64,000 bases of DNA from Pseudocolwellia sp048296855 (GCA_048296855.1 CP182631.1); one strand, 5' to 3'. Positions 8,549 to 17,034 are shown, counted from the first letter of the stretch. Translations and numbers: made by a program. Notes: generated by a model not told the origin, from the sequence alone.

Positions 8549-8893
8549 TTAACCACAACACTTTTTATACTTTTTACCACTACCACACGAACAAGGATCG
8601 TTGCGACTAGGTGTTTTTTCAAAAATAGTCGTAGTGGGTTTATTCAGAATAGCGTTAAGTTCATTAATATTTTCATCAGCATCGCTGTTTAAAGCACTAT
8701 CAACAGTAATATCTGCAAACAATTCGTTATCAATAACTAAAGTTGCTACTTCTAGTTTTCTTTCTTCACTGGCAACAACCAGTGTTAAAGGATTTTTTTC
8801 TGTGCCAAGTTTAACGGTACGCTTAGTGTTATAACCTGTTGTTACATGATTTTCTCTGGTATGGATACGCCCTTTGTAATACAGATCGTGCAT
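8549..8893 (-). CDS. SEC-C motif metal-binding protein, PBPRA1643 type
   Basis: The 114-aa protein ends in a classical SEC-C zinc-binding motif (RNDPCSCGSGKKYKKCCG). Its N-terminal half matches the small PBPRA1643-type family (YKGRIHTRENHVTTGYNTKR). The SEC-C motif binds zinc and in SecA contacts ribosome and SecB; the role of this stand-alone family is unknown. I chose ATG 8893 (MHDLYYKGR), preceded by GCGGAG at proper distance. A longer frame to 8959 lacks a Shine-Dalgarno sequence and encodes unrelated residues. Confidence 0.8.
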   Translation of the reverse strand: MHDLYYKGRIHTRENHVTTGYNTKRTVKLGTEKNPLTLVVASEERKLEVATLVIDNELFADITVDSALNSDADENINELNAILNKPTTTIFEKTPSRNDPCSCGSGKKYKKCCG

Positions 8894-9044
8894 ATATGCT
8901 CCGCTAATAAAAACCTTGAACTGAGCGCGGCAGTATAACGGAATACGATAAATAGTCACTGGATAATAAAAGGAATTGATATTTTTATACTGCTTTAGTA
9001 AATAACTGACTTATTTTTTATTTTTTCAGAGCACATTATAAAAA

Positions 9045-9073
9045 ATAACCTACTATTTAAAGTAAGGTTATAT
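9045..9073. terminator. small inverted repeat upstream of the PAS-GGDEF gene
   Basis: ATAACCT and AGGTTAT flank an AT-rich centre. No U-run follows. It lies in the intergenic space between the divergently oriented SEC-C gene and the diguanylate cyclase gene. It could be an operator or a cruciform; nothing more can be said. Confidence 0.25.
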
Positions 9074-9150
9074 ATCAACTCCAATCTTCTGTATAATAAG
9101 CATTAAAAAGATATATTGGCGTAACATGAACAAAAACATGGACTTAATTA

Positions 9151-10074
9151 GTGTCAAAATTGACAAATAATAAAATTAAAAAAATATTAATCGAATCATT
9201 ATTATTAACAAAAGATGGTGTAGGCCTTTTTGATCCCGACGATCGGCTTGTATTTTGTAATGAAGCTCTTGGTGAATTCTTTGGCTCATCTGCGAGCAAA
9301 GCACTCAATAAAACCTTTTCTGAGTTATGTTTAGGCTGTTTTAAAACAAAAAAAGGCGCCCACATAGAAACCGATAATTTTGAAACATGGATCAAAAAAG
9401 CATTAGCAAATAGAAGAAGCCGTAACTATAGAACCTTTGAAACAGATACAGTAGACGGGAAATACTTTATCGTTACTGAACAAATGGCCCAAGAAAATTT
9501 TTTATATTTATATATTACAGATATAACAGAAAAGAAAAAAAGCGAGCTTCAATTAAAACTTATGTCGCAAGAACTAGAAGAACTTGCAACAACTGATTAT
9601 TTAACTGGTATACGAAACCGCCGCTACTTTTATCAAATGGCTCGAGCCGAATTTAATCGTAGTAAAAGAAAGTCTATTACCCTATCACTGCTTATTTTAG
9701 ATCTTGATAAGTTTAAATCAATAAATGATAACTATGGACATAAAGCAGGCGATCTCATATTACAAACAGTTACACAAACTATAAGTAAATTATTGAGGGA
9801 ATATGATATTTTTGCGCGTATAGGCGGTGAAGAGTTTGCTATTTTATTACCTTCAACAGATTTAAACTCAGCCTATATTATCGCAGAGCGAATCCGAAAG
9901 TCTGTAGAGTTAATAGAAGTTGTATTCGAAGATAAAACGTTAACCATAACTACGTCCATAGGCATGACTGAGAGTTCAGAACACATTACCTCTTTTGATC
10001 AGCTCGTACAAACAGCAGATAAATACTTAAATCAAGTTAAAAACCAAGGAAGAAACAAAGTATTATTTGGTTAG
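9151..10074 (+). CDS. PAS-GGDEF diguanylate cyclase
   Basis: The 307-aa cytoplasmic protein has a PAS-like sensor (about residues 10-125; LFDPDDRLVFCNEALGEFFG), a short helical linker (KKKSELQLKLMSQELEELA) and a GGDEF domain (about 135-305). The catalytic signature is GGEEF. An allosteric I-site R-E-Y-D precedes it by five residues, so feedback inhibition by c-di-GMP is expected. It should convert two GTP to c-di-GMP. The GTG start at 9151 lacks a strong Shine-Dalgarno sequence, so the exact N-terminus is uncertain. No phosphodiesterase is adjacent. Confidence 0.85.
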   Translation: MSKLTNNKIKKILIESLLLTKDGVGLFDPDDRLVFCNEALGEFFGSSASKALNKTFSELCLGCFKTKKGAHIETDNFETWIKKALANRRSRNYRTFETDTVDGKYFIVTEQMAQENFLYLYITDITEKKKSELQLKLMSQELEELATTDYLTGIRNRRYFYQMARAEFNRSKRKSITLSLLILDLDKFKSINDNYGHKAGDLILQTVTQTISKLLREYDIFARIGGEEFAILLPSTDLNSAYIIAERIRKSVELIEVVFEDKTLTITTSIGMTESSEHITSFDQLVQTADKYLNQVKNQGRNKVLFG

Positions 10075-10114
10075 TCCTGCTTCTTCCCTCTTACATCGCA
10101 TCTCCCTAAAAAAC

Positions 10115-10390
10115 TTAAACAAAAAACTCACTTTTTTCAGGATACTTTTCTTGGTATTTAATAATGTAAGTACATTGCGCCACGGCTTTTTTATTATCTT
10201 TTTTAATCTGCTCAAGCACATCTTCTAACAATGTTTTTGCTAATCCCTTACCAGCTAACTCATCAGGTACAAAGGTATGGGTTAAGTGCATTTCGCCGTT
10301 TTGATCATCATAAATAATATAGGCGATATAACCATCAATATGGTATTCATATTTACATTCTTTAGCATTATGTATCAGTGTGTAAGGCAT
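10115..10390 (-). CDS. small GNAT-type N-acetyltransferase (YjdJ/YidJ-like)
   Basis: The 91-aa protein has the minimal GNAT core seen in Gcn5-related small acetyltransferases. A beta strand pair (YIAYIIYDDQNGEMHLTHTFVP) precedes the acetyl-CoA P-loop-like E-L-A-G-K-G-L-A-K-T-L, followed by a C-terminal strand/helix (AVAQCTYIIKYQEKYPE). These short proteins bind acetyl-CoA; their acceptors are mostly unknown. It lies between two diguanylate cyclase genes, 28 nt upstream-to-downstream of the membrane cyclase on the same strand. Confidence 0.75.
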   Translation of the reverse strand: MPYTLIHNAKECKYEYHIDGYIAYIIYDDQNGEMHLTHTFVPDELAGKGLAKTLLEDVLEQIKKDNKKAVAQCTYIIKYQEKYPEKSEFFV

Positions 10391-10418
10391 AAATTTTAAA
10401 CTCTTTAATTAAGTGGCT

Positions 10419-11408
10419 TTAGGAGGTTTGTGTTTTAAATGCACATTTTTCAGCGTACATACTTTTATCTGCCTGATGAATAAAATCATCTGGTGATAAA
10501 TAAGCTTCAGGCCCAGTTTGAGCATAACCTATACTCATGGTTAATTGATCTAATTCATTATGTACGTTTTCTAATAACCTCTGCCCGTAGCTATTTTTTG
10601 CTTGTTCTAAAGTACAATTTGGAAAAACAATACAAAACTCATCTCCACCATATCTAAAAGAATGATCTTCAGCGCGAGTAATACTCTTTATAGTATTAGC
10701 CACGCTTAAGAGTATTTCATTACCTTTTTGATGGCCCTGAGTATCATTTATTTTCTTAAAATCATTAAGGTCTATATAAGCGATAGTAACTGATTCACCA
10801 CGACGTTCAGCACTATACAAAACAGAAACAAGAATCTCATTTAAATTTCTTACATTTAACAACCCTGTTAGTGGATCTTTTGTTACTTGCTCTTTTAACC
10901 GAGCAATAACCGCTTCACTTTTAGATTCGTACACATAAACCATCGACCAAATAGCTATTACACAAAGTCCAAAATTCCCCATAACAATCCAATGTATATC
11001 TGAGTTCATTTGAAATACTAAACGCCCAAGAACCCCTAAACCAACAAATACACTTATTGTTGTTAATATGGTTCCTACTTTACGTCCTAAAAGTAAATAA
11101 GAAATGATAGGGAAAATAAAAAGCCAAGCAAATAAACCACTTCGATAATTAGAGAAATAAATTCCATATAAAACAAGAGAATAAAAAGTACATAAATAGA
11201 TAAAAGACCAACGTTCCAAATGTTTTGTTGTTGATACAATACTCAGAATATAGAGCCAAAAAAGCGCTATAACCCCTTCCATAATAGCGAAAGAGTGCCA
11301 CCCGCTTATCCAGTTTTTTATCGCAAAAAATGTTGCAGAAAAAATAGTGACTATCAACAGTATACGTAAAGCGAATCGCCTGTAATCATAGCTTTCTTGT
11401 TTAATCAT
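10419..11408 (-). CDS. membrane-anchored GGDEF diguanylate cyclase
   Basis: The 329-aa protein has six hydrophobic segments between about residues 12 and 162, then a GGDEF domain (about 172-325). The active-site motif is intact (YGGDEF). An I-site R-A-E-D lies five residues before it. A KDPLTGLLNVRNLNE start-of-domain motif and IDLNDFKKINDTQGH metal/GTP-binding segment are present. The multi-pass sensor resembles MASE-like modules but I cannot name a subtype. The product is c-di-GMP. Confidence 0.85.
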   Translation of the reverse strand: MIKQESYDYRRFALRILLIVTIFSATFFAIKNWISGWHSFAIMEGVIALFWLYILSIVSTTKHLERWSFIYLCTFYSLVLYGIYFSNYRSGLFAWLFIFPIISYLLLGRKVGTILTTISVFVGLGVLGRLVFQMNSDIHWIVMGNFGLCVIAIWSMVYVYESKSEAVIARLKEQVTKDPLTGLLNVRNLNEILVSVLYSAERRGESVTIAYIDLNDFKKINDTQGHQKGNEILLSVANTIKSITRAEDHSFRYGGDEFCIVFPNCTLEQAKNSYGQRLLENVHNELDQLTMSIGYAQTGPEAYLSPDDFIHQADKSMYAEKCAFKTQTS

Positions 11409-11793
11409 TAAAATTTACCATCATAAAAATCAATTAAATATTTAATTGGTTACCTAAATAATCCTAATAAAAGTTCATTTAAAACGCAGCTTCCCATTAT
11501 TTAAATATATTGATTAACATAAATACTATGTGGAGTGTAAATTTTTGAAAAATCATTGCTGGTAGTATCTAAATTCAGATGTTATATAACGACAACAAGC
11601 TAATGATGTTATTCATACATCTATAACGCTCACGGTATGGGCATTTACAACAATCCTTTAGTTGTACTGTTATTACTAGCATAGCTGATAAAATTGAATT
11701 TGTTTATTGAATATAAAAATATTTATTGTGAAAAATTAATATGTTGAACAATAGATAACGAGTCTAAAACCTAATTACGGAGATTTTTTTAAG
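11409..11793. other. non-coding gap upstream of the cbpA regulatory region
   Basis: This is AT-rich sequence with no convincing open frame on either strand. It separates the divergent membrane cyclase from cbpA. Apart from a weak ACAAC...GTTGT dyad near 11649-11667 I see no structured element. The functional promoter of cbpA lies downstream of this stretch. Confidence 0.4.
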
Positions 11794-11835
11794 TGTCACA
11801 TAACTGACATTCATTATTTTTAATTGTTCTATAAT
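11794..11835 (+). promoter_or_regulatory. putative Crp/Fnr-family operator and -10 box of cbpA
   Basis: TGTCACATAACTGACA (11794-11809) is a 16-bp dyad with 5 of 6 positions symmetric. It matches the half-sites of the palindrome upstream of dnaK (TGTCAC-N4-GTGACA). A consensus -10, TATAAT, lies at 11830-11835. The dyad centre is therefore about 40-41 bp upstream of the expected transcription start, the class-II activator position of Crp/Fnr proteins. No good -35 hexamer is seen, consistent with activator dependence. The regulator encoded at 13634-14413 is the obvious candidate. Confidence 0.6.
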
Positions 11836-11967
11836 ACCATCACATTGGCTCATTTTTTCCACCTAGTTTGGACTAAATAGTTATACACACTGTTTTTAAT
11901 CCGCTTATCTACAATTAAAACAAATCTGTAGTAGCTAACTTAGGTGTTATTTACGCAGGAGGTTATC

Positions 11968-12909
11968 GTGAATTATAAAGATTATTATAAAATTATGGAC
12001 GTTTCTAAAACAGCGTCTCAAGATGAGATCAAAAAATCGTATCGCAAATTAGCACGAAAATTTCATCCTGATGTTAGTAAAGAAAAAGACGCAGAAAGTC
12101 GCTTTAAAGATATAAACGAAGCTTATGAAGTACTGCGCGATAAAGAAAAACGCGCCGCTTACGATCAACTTGGTAGCAACTGGAAATCAGGTCAATCAGG
12201 ATTTACACCTCCACCTAATTGGAAAGATCAATTCAACCAAGGTAATACTAACGCAGGTGACCAAGGTGACTTCAGCGACTTTTTTGAATCACTCTTTGGA
12301 AGCGGTTTTGCTGGGAATCAGCGTGCTCCAAGAGGCCGAGGCTCGTATCAAAAGCAAGGTCAAGACAGCAATGCGAAAATCATGATAGATTTGCAAGACT
12401 CATACACAGGAGCCACACGAAGTTTTACTCTGCAAGATCAAGTTATTAATCAACACGGACAATCGCAACCTAAAGAGCGCACGTTAAAAATTAATATTCC
12501 AAAAGGGATAAAAGCAGGCCAAAAAATTCGCTTAAAAAGTCAAGGAGGGTCTGGCGTTGGCGGTGCAAACAACGGCGATTTATATATTGAAATAGGCTTT
12601 AACCCTACTCCATTATATGAAGTTGATGGAGCAAATATTACAACAGAAGTAAACATTAGCCCATGGCAGGCAGCCTTAGGTGACAAAGTTAAAGTACCTA
12701 CACCAACAGGAGTTATCGACTTAAGCGTGCCTAAATTAAGCAACAGCGGTAGTAAAATGCGTTTAAAAGGTCGTGGATTACCGAGTAAAGTGCCAGGAGA
12801 TTTTTTTGTAAAACTGAAAATTGTTCTACCAAAAAGTTTATCCACTGAAGAAGAAAAGCTGTATCAATCTTTAAAAGCGCTAACGGCTAATAATAAGGAA
12901 AAGGCATAA
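11968..12909 (+). CDS. cbpA: CbpA-like DnaJ co-chaperone / curved-DNA-binding protein
   Basis: The roughly 313-aa protein has an N-terminal J domain (residues 3-70) with the HPD motif (KFHPDVS). A Gly/Phe-rich linker (about 75-125) follows, then two beta-rich C-terminal substrate-binding domains. There is no zinc-finger domain, which is the class-II (CbpA) layout. Such proteins stimulate Hsp70 ATPase and deliver clients; E. coli CbpA also binds curved DNA. I chose GTG 11968 because a perfect AGGAGG ends 5 nt upstream. No cbpM follows; the next gene converges. A nearby DnaK homologue is its likely partner. Confidence 0.85.
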   Translation: MNYKDYYKIMDVSKTASQDEIKKSYRKLARKFHPDVSKEKDAESRFKDINEAYEVLRDKEKRAAYDQLGSNWKSGQSGFTPPPNWKDQFNQGNTNAGDQGDFSDFFESLFGSGFAGNQRAPRGRGSYQKQGQDSNAKIMIDLQDSYTGATRSFTLQDQVINQHGQSQPKERTLKINIPKGIKAGQKIRLKSQGGSGVGGANNGDLYIEIGFNPTPLYEVDGANITTEVNISPWQAALGDKVKVPTPTGVIDLSVPKLSNSGSKMRLKGRGLPSKVPGDFFVKLKIVLPKSLSTEEEKLYQSLKALTANNKEKA

Positions 12910-12930
12910 GCCAAAGAAAATATTTAGCTA

Positions 12931-12981
12931 TTCCCATAACACTTCAAGCTCCAACTTATGTATCTTGAAGTGGCATGGGGA
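12931..12981. repeat. stem-loop of the CCCRTAACC repeat family, between convergent genes
   Basis: Left arm 12931-12948 pairs with right arm 12964-12981 (15 of 18 positions). The arm sequences (CCCATAACACTTCAAG and CTTGAAGTGGCATGGG) resemble those at 27937-27984 and the ends of the repeat at 16650-16913. It probably acts as a bidirectional terminator for cbpA and the DNAJ-related gene while belonging to a dispersed repeat family. Confidence 0.6.
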
Positions 12982-12997
12982 TAAGATTTTCTAATCT

Positions 12998-13600
12998 TTA
13001 CAAAAGCTTATCTAAAACCGTTTTAGCTTGGCGAATTTTACTAAAGGTTTCAGCACAACCGCCTTTATCTGGATGATGCTTTTGAGCGAGATGTAGGTAC
13101 TGAGATTTAACCATTTTTGCATCGGCATTCGCCGGAAGATTTAACGTTTCAAGCGCCTCTTTCTTGTGGTCTTGTGCGATATGTTTTTGCCAAAATGATT
13201 TGAGCATGTCATTTATTTCGTCTTCTTGTGTTTCAAAATAATGCGTTGAATTTAAGTAATAACTTTCTAGGGGATCGATTGTTTCAAGTATTGTTGGTAA
13301 CTCATTATTGCTTAGCCTAGGTTCATTTATCGCTGTTCTTTGTATTCGTACCGACTCAATCATAAGTTCAAAGGTTTGCTCGCAACGATATTGTTTTTTT
13401 AAATGATAAAGCCCGTGCATACAAAGAAAATGCGCACTAAATAAATCTTTAGTATTCGCCAATGAAAAACACTCAAAAGGTGCTACTTTATTATCCTGCA
13501 AATGCTTGATTATCTCATATTCATTGGTTAGTGGGGAACTATTCAAGAATTGATCTATTTCATCAAGTATTGGGGTTAAGTAAGGATTTAATGTCTGCAT
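12998..13600 (-). CDS. DNAJ-related protein with C-terminal J domain
   Basis: The 200-aa protein has an N-terminal DNA-J-related domain (about residues 5-115; LDEIDQFLNSSPLTNEYEIIKHLQ and FLCMHGLYHLKKQ). A C-terminal J domain (about 143-200) carries an intact HPD motif (HHPDKGG). The inverted order compared with classical DnaJ is typical of this gammaproteobacterial family. It should stimulate an Hsp70 ATPase; the N-terminal domain probably provides client or location specificity. It lies 33 nt downstream of the Crp/Fnr regulator gene in the same orientation, so the two form an operon. Confidence 0.8.
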   Translation of the reverse strand: MQTLNPYLTPILDEIDQFLNSSPLTNEYEIIKHLQDNKVAPFECFSLANTKDLFSAHFLCMHGLYHLKKQYRCEQTFELMIESVRIQRTAINEPRLSNNELPTILETIDPLESYYLNSTHYFETQEDEINDMLKSFWQKHIAQDHKKEALETLNLPANADAKMVKSQYLHLAQKHHPDKGGCAETFSKIRQAKTVLDKLL

Positions 13601-13633
13601 TTAAATAGCTCTGTTTAACATAAGTTTCAGCTA

Positions 13634-14413
13634 TTAGTTTTTAAAAAATGAGTTAGTTGATAAAGGCGCATTAGGTAAAACCTCTGTGTACTTAGCTTCT
13701 TTTTCTAATGCTTCTAAATCTTTAATAATTAACTGATTACGTTTTTTATCAAGGGTGTCTTCTTGCTTCCAAAGTTGTAATTGTTTATTAATGACCTGCC
13801 GTACAGATCCCGTCATTCGCGCTAAGGTTTCATCGTTTAAACCATTCACTAAATGATGCTGATGCTCTTCTTCTTTCGCACCCGTATAAAACTTAATTTT
13901 ATTAATATGTTCTAAAATAATTCGACTTAAACGTGTAGGAACATCGTGCAATATTAAATTGCTTGCCTGCTGTTCTTTTTCACGCATTTTTTTAGCTAAA
14001 TAAGGCATAAACTGCTGGTTAAATTCAGGATATGTCCACAACCAATGGCGCATGGTTGCCAACTTAACCGACAGTAATTTAACCGTTGTTAAAGGTGAAA
14101 TAATAACATCGTGTGGTTGGTCATCAAACAGCACCATTAAATCAAAACAATCGCCCGCATAAAGCATGTCTAACGAGGCTTCTCGACCGGTTTCAGCATT
14201 GCTTTGTTTAATTTCTAATTGCCCTTCAATCATCACAAAAAAGCGCTGAGTCAGTATATTTGAATTTATATATTCACCTTTATGCCATTCGTTCAGTTGA
14301 AATTCTTGTTGAAAATCTTCAATCAGCTTGGTAGGTAAATCAGCAAAAAGATTGGCTTGCTTTACTAAAACGGGGCTGGCTTTTTGTGGTAAATGATTAA
14401 CATCTTTATTCAT
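13634..14413 (-). CDS. Crp/Fnr-family transcriptional regulator of the chaperone locus
   Basis: The 259-aa protein has a cNMP-binding-type beta-roll (about residues 20-130), a long dimerisation helix (about 132-170) and a Crp-type winged helix (about 185-235). The recognition helix reads GSVRQVINKQL. Aligned to CRP it keeps the first Arg (R205) but has Gln206 for Glu181 and Lys210 for Arg185, so a changed half-site is expected. It lacks the N-terminal Cys cluster of FNR and the phosphate-cassette Arg-Ser of CRP is not evident, so the ligand is unknown. Palindromes TGTCAC-N4-GTGACA upstream of dnaK and cbpA are its likely sites. Confidence 0.8.
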   Translation of the reverse strand: MNKDVNHLPQKASPVLVKQANLFADLPTKLIEDFQQEFQLNEWHKGEYINSNILTQRFFVMIEGQLEIKQSNAETGREASLDMLYAGDCFDLMVLFDDQPHDVIISPLTTVKLLSVKLATMRHWLWTYPEFNQQFMPYLAKKMREKEQQASNLILHDVPTRLSRIILEHINKIKFYTGAKEEEHQHHLVNGLNDETLARMTGSVRQVINKQLQLWKQEDTLDKKRNQLIIKDLEALEKEAKYTEVLPNAPLSTNSFFKN

Positions 14414-14567
14414 AGATAAAATGATTTGGGCCGTAACATAAGCGAGTGTTTTTATTCTACCTAGATGTTGATATATAGCAAAAACTAATAACCTAACTTA
14501 GGTAATTCACTTTAACGATTATCTCTTAATTCAATAAATTTCCATTATAAAAATAAAGTTTTATTAA

Positions 14568-14611
14568 CTGTCACTTTTGTGACAGAAGCATTTCTCCAGC
14601 TCCCCTATTAT
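14568..14611 (+). promoter_or_regulatory. putative Crp/Fnr-family operator and -10 box of the dnaK homologue
   Basis: CTGTCACTTTTGTGACAG (14568-14585) is a perfect 18-bp palindrome with a 4-bp centre. TATTAT at 14606-14611 is a plausible -10 box. The palindrome centre (14576.5) is then about 41.5 bp before the expected start site, the classical class-II activator position. The site lies in the divergent region between the Crp/Fnr gene and dnaK, so autoregulation is also possible. A near copy with the same spacing to a -10 box occurs upstream of cbpA. Confidence 0.65.
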
Positions 14612-14627
14612 AGCCTCACTAACCAAG

Positions 14628-14671
14628 CAACCTTGTATAAGCCATCAAAACAGTAGATTTATACAAGGTTG
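14628..14671 (+). promoter_or_regulatory. perfect 13-bp inverted repeat in the dnaK leader
   Basis: CAACCTTGTATAA (14628-14640) and its exact reverse complement (14659-14671) are separated by 18 nt. If transcription starts near 14618 this is a strong hairpin at the very 5' end of the roughly 140-nt leader. No U-run follows, so it is not an ordinary terminator. It is unlike the CIRCE element (TTAGCACTC). It could stabilise the mRNA, act as a second protein-binding dyad, or take part in temperature-dependent folding. Confidence 0.5.
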
Positions 14672-14755
14672 TTTATCGGGTCAAATTGCTGATTTGGACA
14701 TTACCAAAAGCATAAGACTTTTTATTAAATACTTTCAAAGTAACAGGTGATTATT

Positions 14756-16660
14756 ATGACTAAAACAATTGGTATTGACTTAGGTACAACAAACTCATGT
14801 GTAGCAGTTATGGAAGGCGGCAAAGCACGAATTATTGAAAATGCAGAAGGTAGCCGTACAACCCCTTCTATTGTTGCTTATGCAAACAACGAAACCTTAG
14901 CGGGCCAACCAGCCAAAAGACAAGCAGTAACAAACTCAAAAAACACCTTATTCGCTATTAAGCGATTAATTGGTCGTAAGTTTGATGATAAAGAAGTGCA
15001 AAAAGATATTAAATTAGCCCCTTATAAAATCATAAAAGCAGACAACGGCGATGCTTGGGTTGAAGTAAACGGCAAAGCGTTATCGCCACAAGAAGTATCA
15101 GCGCAAATTTTACGTAAACTGAAAAAAGATGCTGAAGCTTATTTAGGTGAAACAGTAACCGATGCCGTTATTACAGTACCCGCTTACTTTAACGACTCGC
15201 AACGCCAAGCAACGAAAGATGCAGGTAAAATTGCCGGCCTTAACGTAAAACGTATTATTAACGAACCAACCGCAGCAGCATTAGCTTACGGCGTTGATAA
15301 AAACAGTAAAGCCGACCAAAAAGTTGTCGTTTACGATTTAGGGGGCGGAACATTCGATGTATCGATTATTGAAATAGCCAATGTAGACGGTGAAAAACAA
15401 TTTGAAGTATTAGCTACTAACGGCGATACCTTTTTAGGTGGTGAAGATTTTGACTTACGCCTGATTAATTACCTTGCAGATGAGTTTAAAAAAGAAAGCG
15501 GAATTGATGTGCACGAAGATTCTTTAGCTTTACAGCGTATTAAAGAAGCGGCTGAAAAAGCGAAAATTGAATTATCATCAGCTATGCAAACCGACGTAAA
15601 TTTACCGTACATAACTGCAGATGCAAGTGGCCCTAAACATTTAAACGTAAAAGTTACACGTACTAAATTAGAGTCATTAGTAGAAGACTTAGTAAAAAGT
15701 ACCATAGCGCCATGTGAGCAAGCGTTAAAAGATGCTGGTATAAGTAAAGGTGATATTAGCGAAGTTATTTTGGTAGGTGGTCAAACACGTATGCCAAAAG
15801 TACAAGAAGCCGTTAAAAACTTTTTTGGTAAAGAACCACGTAAAGATGTAAACCCAGACGAAGCCGTTGCCATAGGTGCAGCCATTCAAGCGGGAGTGTT
15901 ATCTGGAACGGTTGGCGATGTGTTATTACTTGATGTAACACCACTATCGCTAGGTATTGAAACCTTAGGCGGTGTAATGACCAAGCTTATTGAAAAAAAC
16001 ACTACAATACCAACACGTGCTTCTGAAACCTTCTCTACAGCTGAAGACAACCAAGCCGCGGTAACCGTGCATGTATTGCAAGGCCAACGCGAAATGGCAA
16101 GCGATAATAAATCGTTAGGTCAATTTAACTTAACGGATATTAAACAAGGTCCGCGTGGTTCTGTACAAGTTGAAGTAACCTTTGATATTGATGCAGATGG
16201 TATTTTAAATGTATCGGCTAAAGACAAAGCTACAGGTAAGGAGCAAAGTATTAAAATTACCGCATCGAGTGGTTTAAGCGAAGATGAAATTAACAGCATG
16301 GTAGAAGATGCCGAAAAACACGCAGCTGAAGACAAACAAAAACGCGAGTTAGTTGAGCAACGCAACCAAGCAGATCAATTAATTCATACCGTACAAACCT
16401 CGATGACAAGTTTAGCTGAAGATCAGCAAACAGAGCTTAAAACATTAATTGAACAACTAAAAATGGCAGTTAATGGCAATGATAAAGCAGCAATTGAAAT
16501 ACGAAAAAATGCATTACAAGAGGCCTACAGTAAAATGCAAGCCGAGCAAGCACAGTCACAACAAGCTGAGCAACAAGGTAATACTACCAATAGTGCAGCA
16601 AACGACGGCGCCAAAAGTGAAGATGTGATAGATGCCGAATTTGAAGATATATACCCGTAA
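14756..16660 (+). CDS. dnaK: DnaK (Hsp70) chaperone homologue in an accessory chaperone locus
   Basis: The roughly 634-aa protein is a canonical Hsp70. It has the ATPase motifs IGIDLGTTNSCVAVMEGG, YDLGGGTFDVSII and VGGQTRMPKVQ, the linker DVLLLDVTPLSLGIE, a beta-sandwich substrate domain and a helical lid with a Gln-rich tail. ATG 14756 follows CAGGTG; a GTG three codons upstream is less likely. Neither grpE nor dnaJ is adjacent, unlike the housekeeping dnaK operon, so this is probably a second copy. The C-terminus ends EFEDIYP: the usual EEV-(K/D)-rich tail is missing because a repeat element begins inside the last codons and supplies the stop. Confidence 0.9.
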   Translation: MTKTIGIDLGTTNSCVAVMEGGKARIIENAEGSRTTPSIVAYANNETLAGQPAKRQAVTNSKNTLFAIKRLIGRKFDDKEVQKDIKLAPYKIIKADNGDAWVEVNGKALSPQEVSAQILRKLKKDAEAYLGETVTDAVITVPAYFNDSQRQATKDAGKIAGLNVKRIINEPTAAALAYGVDKNSKADQKVVVYDLGGGTFDVSIIEIANVDGEKQFEVLATNGDTFLGGEDFDLRLINYLADEFKKESGIDVHEDSLALQRIKEAAEKAKIELSSAMQTDVNLPYITADASGPKHLNVKVTRTKLESLVEDLVKSTIAPCEQALKDAGISKGDISEVILVGGQTRMPKVQEAVKNFFGKEPRKDVNPDEAVAIGAAIQAGVLSGTVGDVLLLDVTPLSLGIETLGGVMTKLIEKNTTIPTRASETFSTAEDNQAAVTVHVLQGQREMASDNKSLGQFNLTDIKQGPRGSVQVEVTFDIDADGILNVSAKDKATGKEQSIKITASSGLSEDEINSMVEDAEKHAAEDKQKRELVEQRNQADQLIHTVQTSMTSLAEDQQTELKTLIEQLKMAVNGNDKAAIEIRKNALQEAYSKMQAEQAQSQQAEQQGNTTNSAANDGAKSEDVIDAEFEDIYP

Positions 16661-16913
16661 CCATTCAAGATGCAGGTTTCAGTGGGAACAAAAAACAATT
16701 TAGGCAAGGCATTAAGTTTACGTCATGGTTATTCCCTTACTAAAGTTAATAACGCGGCATAAATTGTTTTTAGACCCATCGAAGAAGCGCTTGAGCAAAA
16801 TCACTTCGTCGTTAATGCTTTTTATAAGGGAACGACCATTATTGCAAAGCATTGCCTTGAATTGATATCGCTCAAGCACTCTGAAATACGCATATTGATT
16901 GGTAACGGGTATA
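16650..16913. repeat. 264-bp MITE-like element with TATACCCGT termini, overlapping the dnaK 3' end
   Basis: The left end TATACCCGTAACC (16650-16662) and the right end GGTAACGGGTATA (16901-16913) are near-perfect inverted repeats. Internal segments also pair (for example 16724-16752 with the 16823-16850 region, and GCGCTTGAGC with CGCTCAAGC), so the whole element could fold. Related copies lie at 12931, 23655 and 27937. The dnaK stop codon (TAA 16658-16660) is within the left terminus. There is no coding capacity. Confidence 0.65.
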
Positions 16914-16999
16914 AGTAACGGTTAATCATTTAAATCTTAAATCTTAAAGCTTTAAATATTAACTAATATTGATTCATATCAGTATATATCCATGAATAA

Positions 17000-17034
17000 A
17001 GTGCCAAACTCTTAATCGAGCTTGGCACTTTTTT
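17000..17034 (+). terminator. Rho-independent terminator
   Basis: AGTGCCAA (17000-17007) pairs with TTGGCACT (17022-17029), with an extra CTC/GAG pairing inside the loop and six T residues after. It probably ends transcription from dnaK or through the repeat. It lies 51 bp before the symporter start. Confidence 0.75.

Noticed and set aside
14756..16660. Housekeeping dnaK of the organism
   Set aside because: Possible, but grpE and dnaJ are not adjacent, the C-terminal tail is lost and the promoter has an activator-type site; a second copy is more likely. The rest of the genome would decide.
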